The notes under the pieces: model-generated
Databases searched by the model: none
Told to the model about the DNA's origin: nothing
Seen by the model: only the letters and a program-made list of their open reading frames with translations
Position numbers and translations under genes: made by a program
Shown: one piece after another, positions 1 to 8,473 of the stretch
How positions within the stretch are numbered: position 1 is the stretch's first letter
Layout: each line of letters begins with the position of its first letter
NCBI GenBank assembly: GCA_964458015.1
Contig: CAYWGR010000008.1
Location: forward strand, 1 to 56,408
Direction of reading: 5' to 3'
Origin: CAYWGR01 sp964458015
GTDB taxonomy: Bacteria > Planctomycetota > Planctomycetia > Pirellulales > Thermoguttaceae
DNA: 56,408 bases

Positions 1-86
1 GGACGCAATAGTGCGCATAAATACCCACGGCACGGATGCCGATTTTTTTAACGGATACATGGATGTTCCGGTCCGGTTTTCCGAGG

Positions 87-2120
87 ATGGTTCCGAGACC
101 CCGATTCCACGCCGCGTCAAGGCCGGCCGCGTGGATGGTGCTAGGGATATTCTTGCTTGCCTGCGGTTGCGCCTCGAACGCAATCTCGCTTCGTCCGGTT
201 CCGAAAAGTCCGTTGGTCGAACAGTTTAATCTGACCTCCTACGGCGGCCCAAAACTAAGCGAAAGGACGGCTCAACTCCTGCGGATATGCAACCTCAGCG
301 AGGAGTTGGACTCGGATTTCCGGCCTGTTTTGAAAAAGCTTCAGGCGATTCGCGACCGTGAACCGTCGGCCGACATCGTCTATGCCATGTCGGAATTGGC
401 TTACATCGGCGGCAAGAAGGCCGAAAAGCACGACCAGCGCGTGGCGTTGGATCTCTATGGTGCATCTGTGTTGCATGCCTATGATTATCTATTCGATGCG
501 AAGTTGGCAGCCACGCGCAACCCCTATGACCCCAATTATCGGGGCGCTTGTGATCTCTACAACGGCGCGCTCGAATCGGCGTTACGGATCGTCTGCAAGA
601 AAAAGGAACTGATCCCCGACACCACGAAAACGATCTCCACGGCGTCGGGCGAATGGGATATTACTTGTCAGTTGCGTTGCAACAGTTGGAAACCGCAAGA
701 CTTGGACCGTTTCGAGTTCGTTTCCGATTATGAAGTGAAGGGGCTTAAAAATCTTTATCAGATGCATGGTTTGGGGGTGCCGCTGATCGCGGTCCGTCGC
801 GACAACCCCAAAGCCGATGATTCGCCGGCGAGGAAGTATTATCCCGCGAGTTTAAGCTTTCCCGTGACGGCATTCATTCGGCCGCTGTCGAAGATTGATC
901 CCGCAACGGGCCAGGCGGTCGTGCAGAATCAATGCGTGCTTGAACTTTACGATCCGTTGAGCGATTCGGAAACCATCGTGGCGGGGCAGCGCGTGCCGTT
1001 GGAATGCGATTTAACCACTCCGCTGGCCTATTTTCTCTCGAAATCCGGAATGAGCAGCGCGGCAACGATCGCGCTGCTGCGGCCGAACGATCTCGTGAAG
1101 CCCGAGGTTCTCACAACATTACGGCCCGGCGGAAAGGGATCGGCCATGGGCCTCTACATGGTCCAGCCGTATGAACAAGGCAAGATTCCCGTGTTGATGG
1201 TTCACGGGCTATGGTCCACGCCCATGACATGGCTCGAAATGTTCAACGATCTGCGTAGCCAGCCGGCCATTCGGCAGCGCTACCAATTCTGGTTCTATAT
1301 GTATTCCACCGCCGAGCCGTTTTGGATCAGTGCCGCCCGGTTGCGCAAGGATTTGACCGACCTTCGTGAAACGCTGGATCCGCAGCACGAGGAACCGGCG
1401 CTCGATCAAATGGTTTTGATCGGGCACAGCATGGGTGGACTCGTCTCTCGGATGCAAACGATACAAAGCGGAGACGAATATTGGAATCTTGTCAGCAAAG
1501 AACCGCTTGCGCAAATTAAAACGGATCCCGAAACACGGGAAAAACTCCAGGCCGTATTCTATTTCCAACCCAATCCATCCATACGCCAAGTCGTTACGAT
1601 CGGCACGCCGCACCACGGCAGCAGATTTTCGAACCAAACTACGCAATGGCTCTTGGGCAAGCTGATCGATCTGCCTAAAACGCTCGTCCATGGACAGCAA
1701 CAATTGTATCGCGAAAACCAAGGCGTCTTCCCCAGCCGGTCGCTTCTACGGGTCGATACCAGCATCGACTCGTTGGCGCCCAACGAACCCGTTTTCCCCG
1801 TCATGCAGGCCAGCCGGCGAGCACCCTGGGTGCGGTATCACAATATCGTCGGCGTGATGCCGAAGGAATGGTGGACGTCGGCCTTGGTTTCGGAGGAGGG
1901 CGATGGCGTCGTATCGCGCGAAAGCGCCCATGTCGACGATGCGGTGAGCGAAATTTCAGTCCCCGCGAATCACACGACCGTGCATGCACATCCGGCGGCG
2001 GTGCTGGAAGTGCGCCGCGTTTTGCTCGAACATCTGGTCGAACTGGAAGGGCGGCCGATCGACAACATTGCCCGGCGGCCGCTGCCGAGCCTGCCATTGG
2101 AAATGCACGTCGTTCAGTGA
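87..2120 (+). CDS. Alpha/beta-hydrolase lipoprotein (lipase/esterase-like)
   Basis: Predicted 677-residue envelope-bound serine hydrolase. The C-terminal half has an alpha/beta-hydrolase core: an oxyanion-type VHG motif near residue 373, the nucleophile elbow GHSMGG near residue 448, a TIGTPHHGS segment, and a GDGVVS plus NHTTVHAHP tail that fit the acid and histidine of the triad. The N-terminal half (about 330 residues) matches nothing I recognise. The start is uncertain: in-frame ATGs lie at 36, 63 and 87. I chose 87 because it gives a basic n-region, a hydrophobic stretch and the lipobox LLAC, that is a type II signal peptide. It converges on the next gene with only 3 bases between stops. 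The substrate is unknown; PGAP1/lipase-like folds act on lipid esters, but that is family knowledge, not seen here. Confidence 0.75.
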   Translation: MVPRPRFHAASRPAAWMVLGIFLLACGCASNAISLRPVPKSPLVEQFNLTSYGGPKLSERTAQLLRICNLSEELDSDFRPVLKKLQAIRDREPSADIVYAMSELAYIGGKKAEKHDQRVALDLYGASVLHAYDYLFDAKLAATRNPYDPNYRGACDLYNGALESALRIVCKKKELIPDTTKTISTASGEWDITCQLRCNSWKPQDLDRFEFVSDYEVKGLKNLYQMHGLGVPLIAVRRDNPKADDSPARKYYPASLSFPVTAFIRPLSKIDPATGQAVVQNQCVLELYDPLSDSETIVAGQRVPLECDLTTPLAYFLSKSGMSSAATIALLRPNDLVKPEVLTTLRPGGKGSAMGLYMVQPYEQGKIPVLMVHGLWSTPMTWLEMFNDLRSQPAIRQRYQFWFYMYSTAEPFWISAARLRKDLTDLRETLDPQHEEPALDQMVLIGHSMGGLVSRMQTIQSGDEYWNLVSKEPLAQIKTDPETREKLQAVFYFQPNPSIRQVVTIGTPHHGSRFSNQTTQWLLGKLIDLPKTLVHGQQQLYRENQGVFPSRSLLRVDTSIDSLAPNEPVFPVMQASRRAPWVRYHNIVGVMPKEWWTSALVSEEGDGVVSRESAHVDDAVSEISVPANHTTVHAHPAAVLEVRRVLLEHLVELEGRPIDNIARRPLPSLPLEMHVVQ

Positions 2121-2123
2121 AAA

Positions 2124-2768
2124 TCAGGATCGACCGCGCGGTCCGCCCTGGGGCGACGTGATGCCGCGCTGCTTCATGCGTTCGGCGAGCAAGGCCCGAT
2201 AGGCCCGCATTTCCGGTGAGGAACGATTCAATCGCTTGACGCGCCGTTCAATCTGCGAGGCATGATCCTTCGGTTTCGGAGTGCGAGGTCTCGCATGATT
2301 AGCCTGGCCGCGGTTGGCTTGCGCGTTTTGCGGCGATGCTTGATTATTGCCCGACCGCTGCCGATCGGCCTGGGCGCGCATCTGCTCCCAAGCTTGACGC
2401 TGCCGCTGCATATCGTCGATTTGCTTGTCTAGCGCCGCCGTGCGTTGCGCCGTAGGCAGGGCGAAGAAATCCTGCACACGTTTCTCCATTTCCTTCTCGT
2501 GGGCTTCATGCTGCTGTTCGCGCAGCAATTCGCGTTGTTCGGGCGGCAACTGCTCGACTTCCTTATGTAGTTCGGTCATCAGTTCCTGGCGTTTCTGAGG
2601 CGAAAGTTTTACGGCCTTCTCGGGAGCCAACTGCTGGTGGAGCGATGCCAGCTTGGCTTCCACGCCCGGATCAATCCGCGGGCCGCGAAAACAGCGCCAC
2701 GAGGCCCAGGTCATGCCTGACGCCAACAATAAGACGATCACTGCGATCCACCATCGACTTTTTTTCAT
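2124..2768 (-). CDS. Small membrane-anchored helical protein, copy B
   Basis: Function unknown. The 214-residue product starts with a KKSRWW basic patch and one hydrophobic segment (about residues 6-24), then a charged, largely helical Gln/Glu/Arg-rich body. The same pattern of segments (IDPxxEAKLAS, a LPPEQRxLL-like stretch, MEKRVxDFFALP, and a final MRAYRALL) recurs in the protein at 3513-4220, so the two are paralogues. The start at 2768 is preferred over an upstream in-frame codon at 2804 because it places the basic patch at the N-terminus and avoids overlap with the upstream pseudopilin, whose stop is 26 bases away. This is probably the second gene of a two-gene unit with that pseudopilin. 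A role as its membrane partner is inferred from the duplicated pairing only. Confidence 0.7.
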   Translation of the reverse strand: MKKSRWWIAVIVLLLASGMTWASWRCFRGPRIDPGVEAKLASLHQQLAPEKAVKLSPQKRQELMTELHKEVEQLPPEQRELLREQQHEAHEKEMEKRVQDFFALPTAQRTAALDKQIDDMQRQRQAWEQMRAQADRQRSGNNQASPQNAQANRGQANHARPRTPKPKDHASQIERRVKRLNRSSPEMRAYRALLAERMKQRGITSPQGGPRGRS

Positions 2769-2794
2769 TTTGCACCCCCGCCATCTCAACGTGA

Positions 2795-3328
2795 TTACTG
2801 GCAATCGGCATGGCCGTCTAAAAAGAGAACCCCCCGTGTTTGATTGGTATGGAAGGGGTCGAAGTCATATAAAAGAAAAACCACGGAACTGCTCAGCATG
2901 GTTCCCCGCATGTCTTTGAGGGCCTGCTGGTAGGTTTTGCCGCCTAAACGACCGGTGGGATACTCATAGCTTAAACCGTCGGTCTTATAGTACTTGGTAT
3001 CGCTGGGGCAAATAAAAACCGCCGTATCGTTTTCGATGTATTTCGAGAGACATTCGACAATGGTCGGACGCTTGTCGTCTTCCAGTTTCGAACTGGGCAT
3101 CTGCAAGGCATTCGGCAGACAGGCATTCTGACCGATCGTCGTTCGCCGATTCTCGAAAGCGACGCCGATTTCATGCAAGTTGGAAAGACATTGCATCCGG
3201 CGCGAACTTGCGCGCGCGACCTGAACGGCCGGCATCAGCAACCCGATCAAGAGTCCGATGATGGCAACCACCACCAGAATCTCGATCAAGGTCATTCCGG
3301 CCGTCGGCCTTGGAAAACGATGGGACAT
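2795..3328 (-). CDS. DUF1559-type prepilin-like protein, copy B
   Basis: Type II/IV pseudopilin-like protein of 177 residues. It carries a short basic leader ending in TAG followed by MTLIEILVVVAIIGLLIG, the prepilin-peptidase site with Gly at -1 and Glu at +5. Next comes LLMPAVQVARASSRRMQC, the hallmark of planctomycete DUF1559 proteins. The C-terminus has FLDGHADC preceded by His ten residues before DG (an H-X10-DG variant of the H-X9-DG tag). ATG at 3328 gives the typical leader of about 11 residues; a GTG at 3382 has a better Shine-Dalgarno (AAGGGA, 7 bases) and would give a 29-residue leader. A TATAAT box lies at 3407-3412. It is the paralogue of 4236-4775. Family function (envelope pseudopilus or surface component) is poorly known. 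Confidence 0.85.
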   Translation of the reverse strand: MSHRFPRPTAGMTLIEILVVVAIIGLLIGLLMPAVQVARASSRRMQCLSNLHEIGVAFENRRTTIGQNACLPNALQMPSSKLEDDKRPTIVECLSKYIENDTAVFICPSDTKYYKTDGLSYEYPTGRLGGKTYQQALKDMRGTMLSSSVVFLLYDFDPFHTNQTRGVLFLDGHADCQ

Positions 3329-3406
3329 TTTGGAATGTGGAAAGGCCAAGGCAAAACTCCCCGAAGGTTCAGGATGCGACACCCAACTATTCCCTTACGA
3401 AAATTC

Positions 3407-3412
3407 ATTATA
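3407..3412 (-). promoter_or_regulatory. -10 box TATAAT before pseudopilin copy B
   Basis: A perfect TATAAT on the minus strand lies about 79 bases upstream of ATG 3328. The -35 position (TGCGCA at 17-base spacing) is weak. The copy A cassette has the same -10 box at nearly the same distance, which supports both being real promoters. Confidence 0.4.
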
Positions 3413-3512
3413 TCCGAGAGTGCGGCAGGTGCGCAGCACTCCATACTTATGTAAACCCCGCCAAAGGGACAGAGTTTCGCCGGAAAAGCGATTCTTCGCT
3501 TTCAAGCAGAAT

Positions 3513-4220
3513 TTATCGCGGGCCACCGCCGGGCGGAGGACCGCCACCACCCGGAGGTCCGGGCGGCCCGATCGGCAGACCGAGTTCCTTGCGCCGCTGC
3601 ATAAGCTGCTGGAAATAAGCCCGCATTTGCGGCGACGTGTGATTGAGCATGTGCATACGCATGGAAATTTGTTGCTCATGGCTCATCGCATGTGGCGGGC
3701 CATGAGGACCGCCGGGAGGACCGGGCGGTCCTTTTTGCTGTGAATTGCTCGAATTGGCAGCCTGCTTGTTGCCGCCGGGTCCGCCGCCGGGTGGTCCGCC
3801 GCCGGGCCTGCCTCCAGGGGGTGGGCCGCCGGGCGGTGGCCCCATCGACCGCCATTTTTCCATCTCCTTGATGTCTCGATCCAATGCCGCCTTGCGATCT
3901 TTTTCAGGCAGGGCGAAATAATCGTTGACTCGTTTTTCCATCGCTTTTTGCATCTCGGCCCGGCCTCGCTCCATCAGTTGGCGCATCTGGTCGGGCGTCA
4001 ATTTTTCAAACTCCGCCCGGGCGCTCTCCATGAGAGCCCGGCGTTCTTGGTCGGAAAGTGTTTTACCGCCCGGCCTAAGCTGTTCATGGATGGAAGCAAG
4101 TTTGGCCTCGATGGCGGGATCAATTTGCGAACCGCCGGCGAAATGCCAAATGGCCCAACCGAACAAACAAACCATAAGCATAATCGCGGCGATGATCCAT
4201 CGTGTCTTTTTGTTTTTCAT
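3513..4220 (-). CDS. Small membrane-anchored helical protein, copy A, Pro/Gly-rich
   Basis: Function unknown; 235 residues. It has a KNKKTR basic start, a hydrophobic segment at about residues 9-27, then a charged helical region paralogous to the protein at 2124-2768. It differs by a long low-complexity insert rich in GPPPGG-type runs (about residues 125-170) and a second Pro/Gly-rich tail, so the two copies share ends and anchor but have diverged in the linker. ATG 4220 has a good AGGAAG Shine-Dalgarno and sits 15 bases after the pseudopilin A stop, so the two are almost certainly co-transcribed. The proline/glycine segments would be flexible and extracytoplasmic if the N-terminal segment is an anchor; that topology is inferred. 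Confidence 0.75.
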   Translation of the reverse strand: MKNKKTRWIIAAIMLMVCLFGWAIWHFAGGSQIDPAIEAKLASIHEQLRPGGKTLSDQERRALMESARAEFEKLTPDQMRQLMERGRAEMQKAMEKRVNDYFALPEKDRKAALDRDIKEMEKWRSMGPPPGGPPPGGRPGGGPPGGGPGGNKQAANSSNSQQKGPPGPPGGPHGPPHAMSHEQQISMRMHMLNHTSPQMRAYFQQLMQRRKELGLPIGPPGPPGGGGPPPGGGPR

Positions 4221-4235
4221 GGTTCGCTTCCTGGA

Positions 4236-4775
4236 TTACTTATCCTCTTCGCTCTCGCAATCGGCATGGCCGTCGAGAAACAAAACGCCGCGCATTTTAT
4301 TGTCGTGGAAACATTCGAAATCGTAACAAAGCATAACTACCGTGCTGCTTTGAACATTGCGCATGGGGTCCAAGAGGGCCTGGGGATAGGTTTTCCCGGC
4401 CAATTCGCCGTTGTATTCGTAGCTAATGCCCTCGATCTCGTGGTTTTTTTGATCACTGGGGCAAATAAAAACCGCCTTGTCCTCTTCAATATATTTTTCC
4501 AAGCATTCGGGAAGCGTCGGCGTCTTGTTGTCCTTGGCTCGGGTGCTGGGCAGCGTAACCAAGGTCGGCAATACAACATTTTGCCCGAGCAAGGATCTGC
4601 GATTCTCGAAAGCGACGCCGATCTGATGCAGATTCGATTGGCATTGCATGCGACGAGAACTCGACCGGGCCGATTGCACGGCCGGCATCAACAAACCGAT
4701 TAAGAGACCGATGATGGCGATCACCGCCAGCACTTCCACGAACGTCATGCCCGCGGTTGATTGTCTGTGATGCAT
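4236..4775 (-). CDS. DUF1559-type prepilin-like protein, copy A
   Basis: Pseudopilin-like protein of 179 residues, paralogous to the one at 2795-3328. The leader MHHRQSTAG is followed by MTFVEVLAVIAIIGLLIG (Gly at -1, Glu at +5), then LLMPAVQSARSSSRRMQC and a C-terminal FLDGHADC with the same H-X10-DG arrangement. Shared internal stretches such as SNLHxIGVAFENRR, CLxKYIExDxAVFICPSD and SYEY make recent duplication clear. ATG 4775 is chosen because it gives a canonical short leader and a 64-base untranslated leader from the TATAAT box at 4846; a GTG at 4826 is the alternative. It heads a unit with the small anchored protein downstream. Confidence 0.85.
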   Translation of the reverse strand: MHHRQSTAGMTFVEVLAVIAIIGLLIGLLMPAVQSARSSSRRMQCQSNLHQIGVAFENRRSLLGQNVVLPTLVTLPSTRAKDNKTPTLPECLEKYIEEDKAVFICPSDQKNHEIEGISYEYNGELAGKTYPQALLDPMRNVQSSTVVMLCYDFECFHDNKMRGVLFLDGHADCESEEDK

Positions 4776-4845
4776 GGGAATCGCCGCACAATGCAAGATT
4801 ACGCGACGGCCTCGAAAGAAAGACACCCTATCAACCGCAACCTGG

Positions 4846-4851
4846 ATTATA
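4846..4851 (-). promoter_or_regulatory. Extended -10 promoter before pseudopilin copy A
   Basis: The minus strand reads TTTGCTATAAT here: a perfect -10 with the TGn extension, about 71 bases upstream of ATG 4775. No good -35 is visible, as is usual for extended -10 promoters. Confidence 0.45.
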
Positions 4852-4924
4852 GCAAATCCGGGCCGGGGCTTCTTGATTCTTCCGGGGGGCTGCTTCTAGT
4901 CCGCCGGAAGCTTGCGAAGGAGAA

Positions 4925-5674
4925 TCAGGACATGCCTTGCTGACGCTTGGCGATGTCATCGCGAAGCCGGGCGGCTCGCTCATATTCCTCGGCCGCCACG
5001 GCGTCGGCAAGCTGCTCGGCCAGGGTCTTTCCCACGCGGTACTCCGCTCGGAGCGATTCTTTCATATCTCCGAGCTGACGGACCAGTTCGTCCTGCTCGA
5101 ACTGCTCCTCGGCATCGAACTTGGCAAACACCTTCCGCATTTCCTCCAGGCCCTGGTTGATCGTCTCGATGGCGCGTTCGGGCCCCTCTTCTTGAAGTAC
5201 AAGCATCGCCGAGGCCTGAATGCGATGAAACAGCACGAAGGGGCGATACTGCTCGTGCGAAAGCGTCCATTGCGGATTCGAGGAATGCAACGACACGAAA
5301 TCCATGAGTTTCATGGCATAATTCGAGTCGGTGACGGCCCGGGCGAATTGCCGCAACGCCAAAAAGCAGATGCGGCGATGGTAGAACTGCAAGAATTCAC
5401 GATCGATCTCGATGCATTGCTCGGAATTGAGCGCGAAAGCATCGCCTTCCGTGCGAGCCAACTCCACAAGCCATTCCAGACACGTATCGAACCCACCCGG
5501 GTGCTCCCCATCCGGCCGTCCCGTAACCTCCATTTGCAGTAAGCCCATCTCGATGCGCATTTGGAGAACTTCACGACCATCGCCGGCATGGATCAAACGC
5601 GCGGCGATCACCCCGGGCTTGAAGGGCCACTGCCGAAGAACTGCATCGATGTCGATTTCCTGGTGCTCTCGCAT
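4925..5674 (-). CDS. UvrB/UvrC-motif domain protein
   Basis: Protein of 249 residues whose last 35 residues form a UvrB/UvrC motif (LAEQLADAVAAEEYERAARL then RDDI). This is the helical hairpin used for protein contacts in UvrB, UvrC and McsA-like proteins. The rest is an alpha-helical, acidic region without catalytic motifs that I recognise, and there are no membrane segments or zinc-binding cysteines, so it is not McsA. A coiled-coil-like run (EEMRKVFAKFDAEEQFEQDELVR) precedes the motif. It may be a cytosolic adaptor; a DNA-repair role cannot be asserted from the motif alone. It lies 59 bases downstream of arfB on the same strand. Confidence 0.75.
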   Translation of the reverse strand: MREHQEIDIDAVLRQWPFKPGVIAARLIHAGDGREVLQMRIEMGLLQMEVTGRPDGEHPGGFDTCLEWLVELARTEGDAFALNSEQCIEIDREFLQFYHRRICFLALRQFARAVTDSNYAMKLMDFVSLHSSNPQWTLSHEQYRPFVLFHRIQASAMLVLQEEGPERAIETINQGLEEMRKVFAKFDAEEQFEQDELVRQLGDMKESLRAEYRVGKTLAEQLADAVAAEEYERAARLRDDIAKRQQGMS

Positions 5675-5734
5675 ACTGGTATTTTATCGCATGAGCCGTG
5701 ATTCGGGCAAGGCTTACCCCTTTGGGGAGATCGG

Positions 5735-6154
5735 CTAATCCTCGCCGACAGAGGAGCGCCGTTGCTTTTTTTGAGCATGATGCCGTTTACCCTCGATCCG
5801 GCGACGGACGGAGGAGCGAGTAGGCCGAGTGGGCTTGCGCGGACGCGGCGGGATTGCCGCTTCGGCGATCATCTGACGCAGCTTTTCCACGCAGTCGGCC
5901 GCATTGCGACCGGCGTCCCGAAACCGTTGGCTGACTACGATGAGATCCCCTTCGACGGTAATCCGCCGACGCTGTGCGCTCATGAGCCGTTGCCGCACGG
6001 GCTCGGGTAAGTGGAGACTCGCAACCACCGGCCAACGAAGCAGCGCCTTGGTGTTGACTTTATTGACGTTTTGCCCCCCCGGCCCACCGCTGCGGGCAAA
6101 AGTAAATTCAAATTCCCGCAACGGGATTTGGATGTCCGAGGTGATGGTGAGCAT
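5735..6154 (-). CDS. arfB: Peptidyl-tRNA hydrolase ArfB, ribosome rescue
   Basis: Release-factor-like protein of 139 residues that rescues ribosomes stalled on mRNA without a stop codon by hydrolysing peptidyl-tRNA. It carries the catalytic motif GGPGGQNVNK with GGQ at about residues 26-28, then the conserved VNTKALLRW. It lacks the codon-recognition domains of RF1/RF2, and its length matches ArfB (YaeJ). The C-terminal 35 residues are strongly basic (KPTRPTRSSVRRRIEGKRH), matching the tail that enters the empty mRNA channel. It stands alone between a UvrC-motif gene and a sugar isomerase gene with about 150 bases upstream. Confidence 0.9.
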   Translation of the reverse strand: MLTITSDIQIPLREFEFTFARSGGPGGQNVNKVNTKALLRWPVVASLHLPEPVRQRLMSAQRRRITVEGDLIVVSQRFRDAGRNAADCVEKLRQMIAEAAIPPRPRKPTRPTRSSVRRRIEGKRHHAQKKQRRSSVGED

Positions 6155-6303
6155 AGTGTTTGGCGGCTAGCGGTTCATGTTACGCAGTCGCCGAGTGGCG
6201 GCGTTCTATTGATCTCTAGGTAGCTAATGAGCCGAGGCCGACCAACGGAAGGCCGGAAAATAGGCAAAAACACATACACAACGGATCATTGGCAACCTAG
6301 ACA

Positions 6304-7117
6304 TCAATAAAATCCTAATCCCTCAAACGCTTCCTTGGCGTGTTGCAACAGAGAGAGATAATCGGTGGATTCCATTTCCTCACCAAAGAGTTCCACATCA
6401 TAATAACCATCGTAACCCAGGTCTTTCAAGGCAGCGATGATCGCAGTCAACGGAACCACTCCCTCGCCAAGAAGGCAACGGTTTTGCTCACCTACGGGCG
6501 GTCGGCGCGAATCTCCTAATTGAACAAGGGCCACTCGCGGCAATAACACCGGGAGTTGGTCGAACAATTCGCCGTTTTGTCCAAGATGATAGGTGTCGAG
6601 CACCATCTTTACGCGGGCGCTGCCGATCACATCCAGCAGTTGGAGCGTGTCGTCGATCGAGGTGAGAAATGTCCAGTTTTCAGCACAACCGGGGTGCATG
6701 GGCTCGATCGCCAACGTGACATCCAACTCGTCGGCTTGCGGAATGAGTTCCTTGATCGCTCCTCGGACCAGTCGCCGGGCATGATTGTTGGTGTGTCCCG
6801 CGCGGGGACCTGTATACACGACCACGGTGCGGCNNNNNNNNNNCCAATTCGGCGGCCGTCCGGATGGCCTCGGCGGCGTCGTCGATGCTTTCGCGATAGT
6901 TGCGCCCGTCGCTGCCCGTGAATCCGCCCGCCCAAAACAGATGCGAAACCTTTAAACTGCTTTGTTTCAGCAGTTCGCACGCTTTTTCGGAGCCGCAATC
7001 GGAGAGTTTTTGCCGCCATACGCCGATGGCGGGAATGCCTGCCGCGGCATATTGCGTCACATCCTCCTCGAACGACCAACGGTAGGTCGTCGCTTCGTTC
7101 ATCGAAAGTACAGCCAT
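6304..7117 (-). CDS. Sugar phosphate isomerase/epimerase (TIM barrel), with assembly gap
   Basis: Xylose-isomerase-like TIM-barrel enzyme of about 270 residues. The N-terminal part (7117-6844) has the family start MAVLSMNEATTYRWSFEED and a GIPAIGVWRQKL strand. The C-terminal part (6833-6304) has VVVYTGPRAGHT, AIEPMHP (metal-ligand Glu), VLDTYHLG (Asp/His) and YYDVELFGEE (Glu). The two parts are out of frame only because a 10-N run at 6834-6843 is of nominal length. Any true gap of a multiple of 3 bases restores AEL-G...RTVVVYTG, so the gene is likely intact. It starts 21 bases after the TraB-family gene stop, suggesting an operon. The exact substrate is not predictable. Confidence 0.85.
6834..6843. 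other. Assembly gap (10 N) inside the isomerase gene
   Basis: Ten N, the same length as the other two gaps in the window, so a placeholder. The flanking reading frames require a true length that is a multiple of 3 (possibly zero) for an intact protein. Confidence 0.95.
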
Positions 7118-7138
7118 CCGTGCCCACTCCGTCGTGTG

Positions 7139-8065
7139 TCAATCCTTAACCGGTTTATTGAGCGGTTTTGATTCTTCCTTCATATTCCAGGCGGTCAACC
7201 ATCGGGTGTCGGCCAACTTGTATCCGAAATCCTTCTCAAGCCGCGTCTGGAAATCCGGAATATGCGCCGCCCCGTAGAAGATTGCGATCTTTTTCTTGCC
7301 GGCGGCAATTTCCTTGCGCAACACGCTCAGGGCTGCCTTGTTTCGCTCGCTAATCAGCGTCGAACCGTTGGGACCGTTCAAGGCCGAGATGGATCCTTCG
7401 CTGTTGGCAAATTGCTCCGCTACCACCCTTCTCAACGCCAAGGTACGATTCTTGCTGAAGAAGGCCAATAGCAATTGTCCGTCGCCGGCTCCCTCGCCGG
7501 ATTCGCTCTGCCGCGACATGGCATATCCAAGCATGCGCATCAACATCGTGGTCATCGACTCGCCGCGGTTCCGCATCGATTCCGCGAATTGGTCGGGCGA
7601 CATGTCGGCATGGACCATGTTTTTGCGGGCGTAATCAATGCCTTGAAGCTGAAATTCCAAACCCAGAATGTCTTTAACGCCGTTTTGAATCAAAGAAATC
7701 GGATGATGGCCGCCGGTATCGCCCGGGCGAGGTGTTTTCGACGTTTCGTCGGCCACCAACTCGTAAAGAACAGCATCGTAGTTCTCGAATTCGCGATTGA
7801 GCTTGGTATAGTAGCTCTTTTCGGCAATATGAACGGCGCCCACAAGATCGACCGTGGGCGAGGAATTGCCATCGTCCTTCGGAACGAATCGCAGAATCGG
7901 CGTTTCCAATGCCAAGGGCTTATCGTCCTTATCGCGCACCACCCGCATATAATTGCCCTTGGATTTGTCGGGCAAAGAGCGATCCGAAGGGTCTGCCGCA
8001 AAAGCAAATCCCGCCGACGTCGCTAACGCGACAAACAGAGTGATCCTGGATCCCGCTTGGTGCAT
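7139..8065 (-). CDS. TraB/GumN-family protein, exported
   Basis: Protein of 308 residues with a signal peptide (LFVALATSAGFAFA then ADP) and the TraB/PrgY/GumN fold. It shows an N-terminal GAVHIAEKSYY (GxxH), a conserved glutamate in VLYELVAD, and a C-terminal IFYGAAHIPDF (second GxxH). In this family the paired GxxH motifs form a putative metallo-hydrolase site, and biochemical function is known for few members. The ATG at 8065 is chosen over longer in-frame starts because it is preceded by an AGGAG Shine-Dalgarno and begins the signal peptide. A promoter with TATACT lies at 8124-8152. It probably forms a two-gene operon with the isomerase downstream. Confidence 0.8.
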   Translation of the reverse strand: MHQAGSRITLFVALATSAGFAFAADPSDRSLPDKSKGNYMRVVRDKDDKPLALETPILRFVPKDDGNSSPTVDLVGAVHIAEKSYYTKLNREFENYDAVLYELVADETSKTPRPGDTGGHHPISLIQNGVKDILGLEFQLQGIDYARKNMVHADMSPDQFAESMRNRGESMTTMLMRMLGYAMSRQSESGEGAGDGQLLLAFFSKNRTLALRRVVAEQFANSEGSISALNGPNGSTLISERNKAALSVLRKEIAAGKKKIAIFYGAAHIPDFQTRLEKDFGYKLADTRWLTAWNMKEESKPLNKPVKD

Positions 8066-8123
8066 TTTTCTTCTCCTGCCAAACCCAAAAACAATCGAAA
8101 TCGACAAAAAGTTCCCCTGAAGA

Positions 8124-8152
8124 AGTATAGTTGGTTTGATCCTCGATGGAAA
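8124..8152 (-). promoter_or_regulatory. Sigma70-type promoter of the TraB-family gene
   Basis: Minus strand TTTCCA, 17-base spacer, TATACT, about 60 bases upstream of the ATG at 8065. The -10 matches 5 of 6 consensus positions; the -35 is moderate. Confidence 0.4.
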
Positions 8153-8328
8153 CGGGAGGGGGGGGTATATGCGGTAATTCGTCAAAATATTTGTGGTATT
8201 CCACACATTCCGCCAATTGCATATTCGGTATTGCGCATACCCTAATTCATGCGGGTGGTGTTATCCAACATTTTTTAAGGAACCCACCTTGCATTTGACG
8301 AACTATCAAAGCATACTATTGAGAATCT

Positions 8329-8395
8329 TACAGGGTGTAAACCCTGATGGATGGGCTTCTGCAGGTTCCTGCCCCACCTGCGGAGGCCTTTTTTT
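8329..8395 (+). ncRNA. Candidate small RNA with intrinsic terminator
   Basis: A compact transcription unit appears in the gene-free stretch on the plus strand. TTGACG (8295-8300), 16 bases, and TATTGA (8317-8322) would start RNA near 8329. The first hairpin is CAGGGTGTAAACCCTG (8331-8346). A second hairpin with an 11-pair stem (8356-8366 with 8376-8386, two G-U pairs) is followed by seven T at 8389-8395. The predicted RNA is about 66 nt. No protein gene lies on this strand nearby, so the terminator needs another explanation. An alternative is a 39-codon reading frame from TTG 8289 (AAGGA upstream) ending in a Cys-Pro-Thr-Cys segment. I recognise no known RNA family. Confidence 0.4.
8356..8395 (+). 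terminator. Rho-independent terminator
   Basis: The stem CTTCTGCAGGT pairs with ACCTGCGGAGG around a 9-base loop, followed by CC and seven T. It is oriented for plus-strand transcription, although flanking protein genes are on the minus strand. Confidence 0.65.
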
Positions 8396-8473
8396 ATTGG
8401 TCCTTTGAAGCAAGCGGCAACAGGAACGATTCTTTGCGCGAAGCAACCGCGTCTGGATCGTTGGACCATCAAG

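Noticed and set aside
5735..6154. Peptide chain release factor 2
   Set aside because: Only 139 residues, no codon-recognition domain, and a basic tail typical of ArfB.
6304..7117. Frameshifted pseudogene
   Set aside because: The frame change coincides with the 10-N gap of nominal length, and both halves are conserved.
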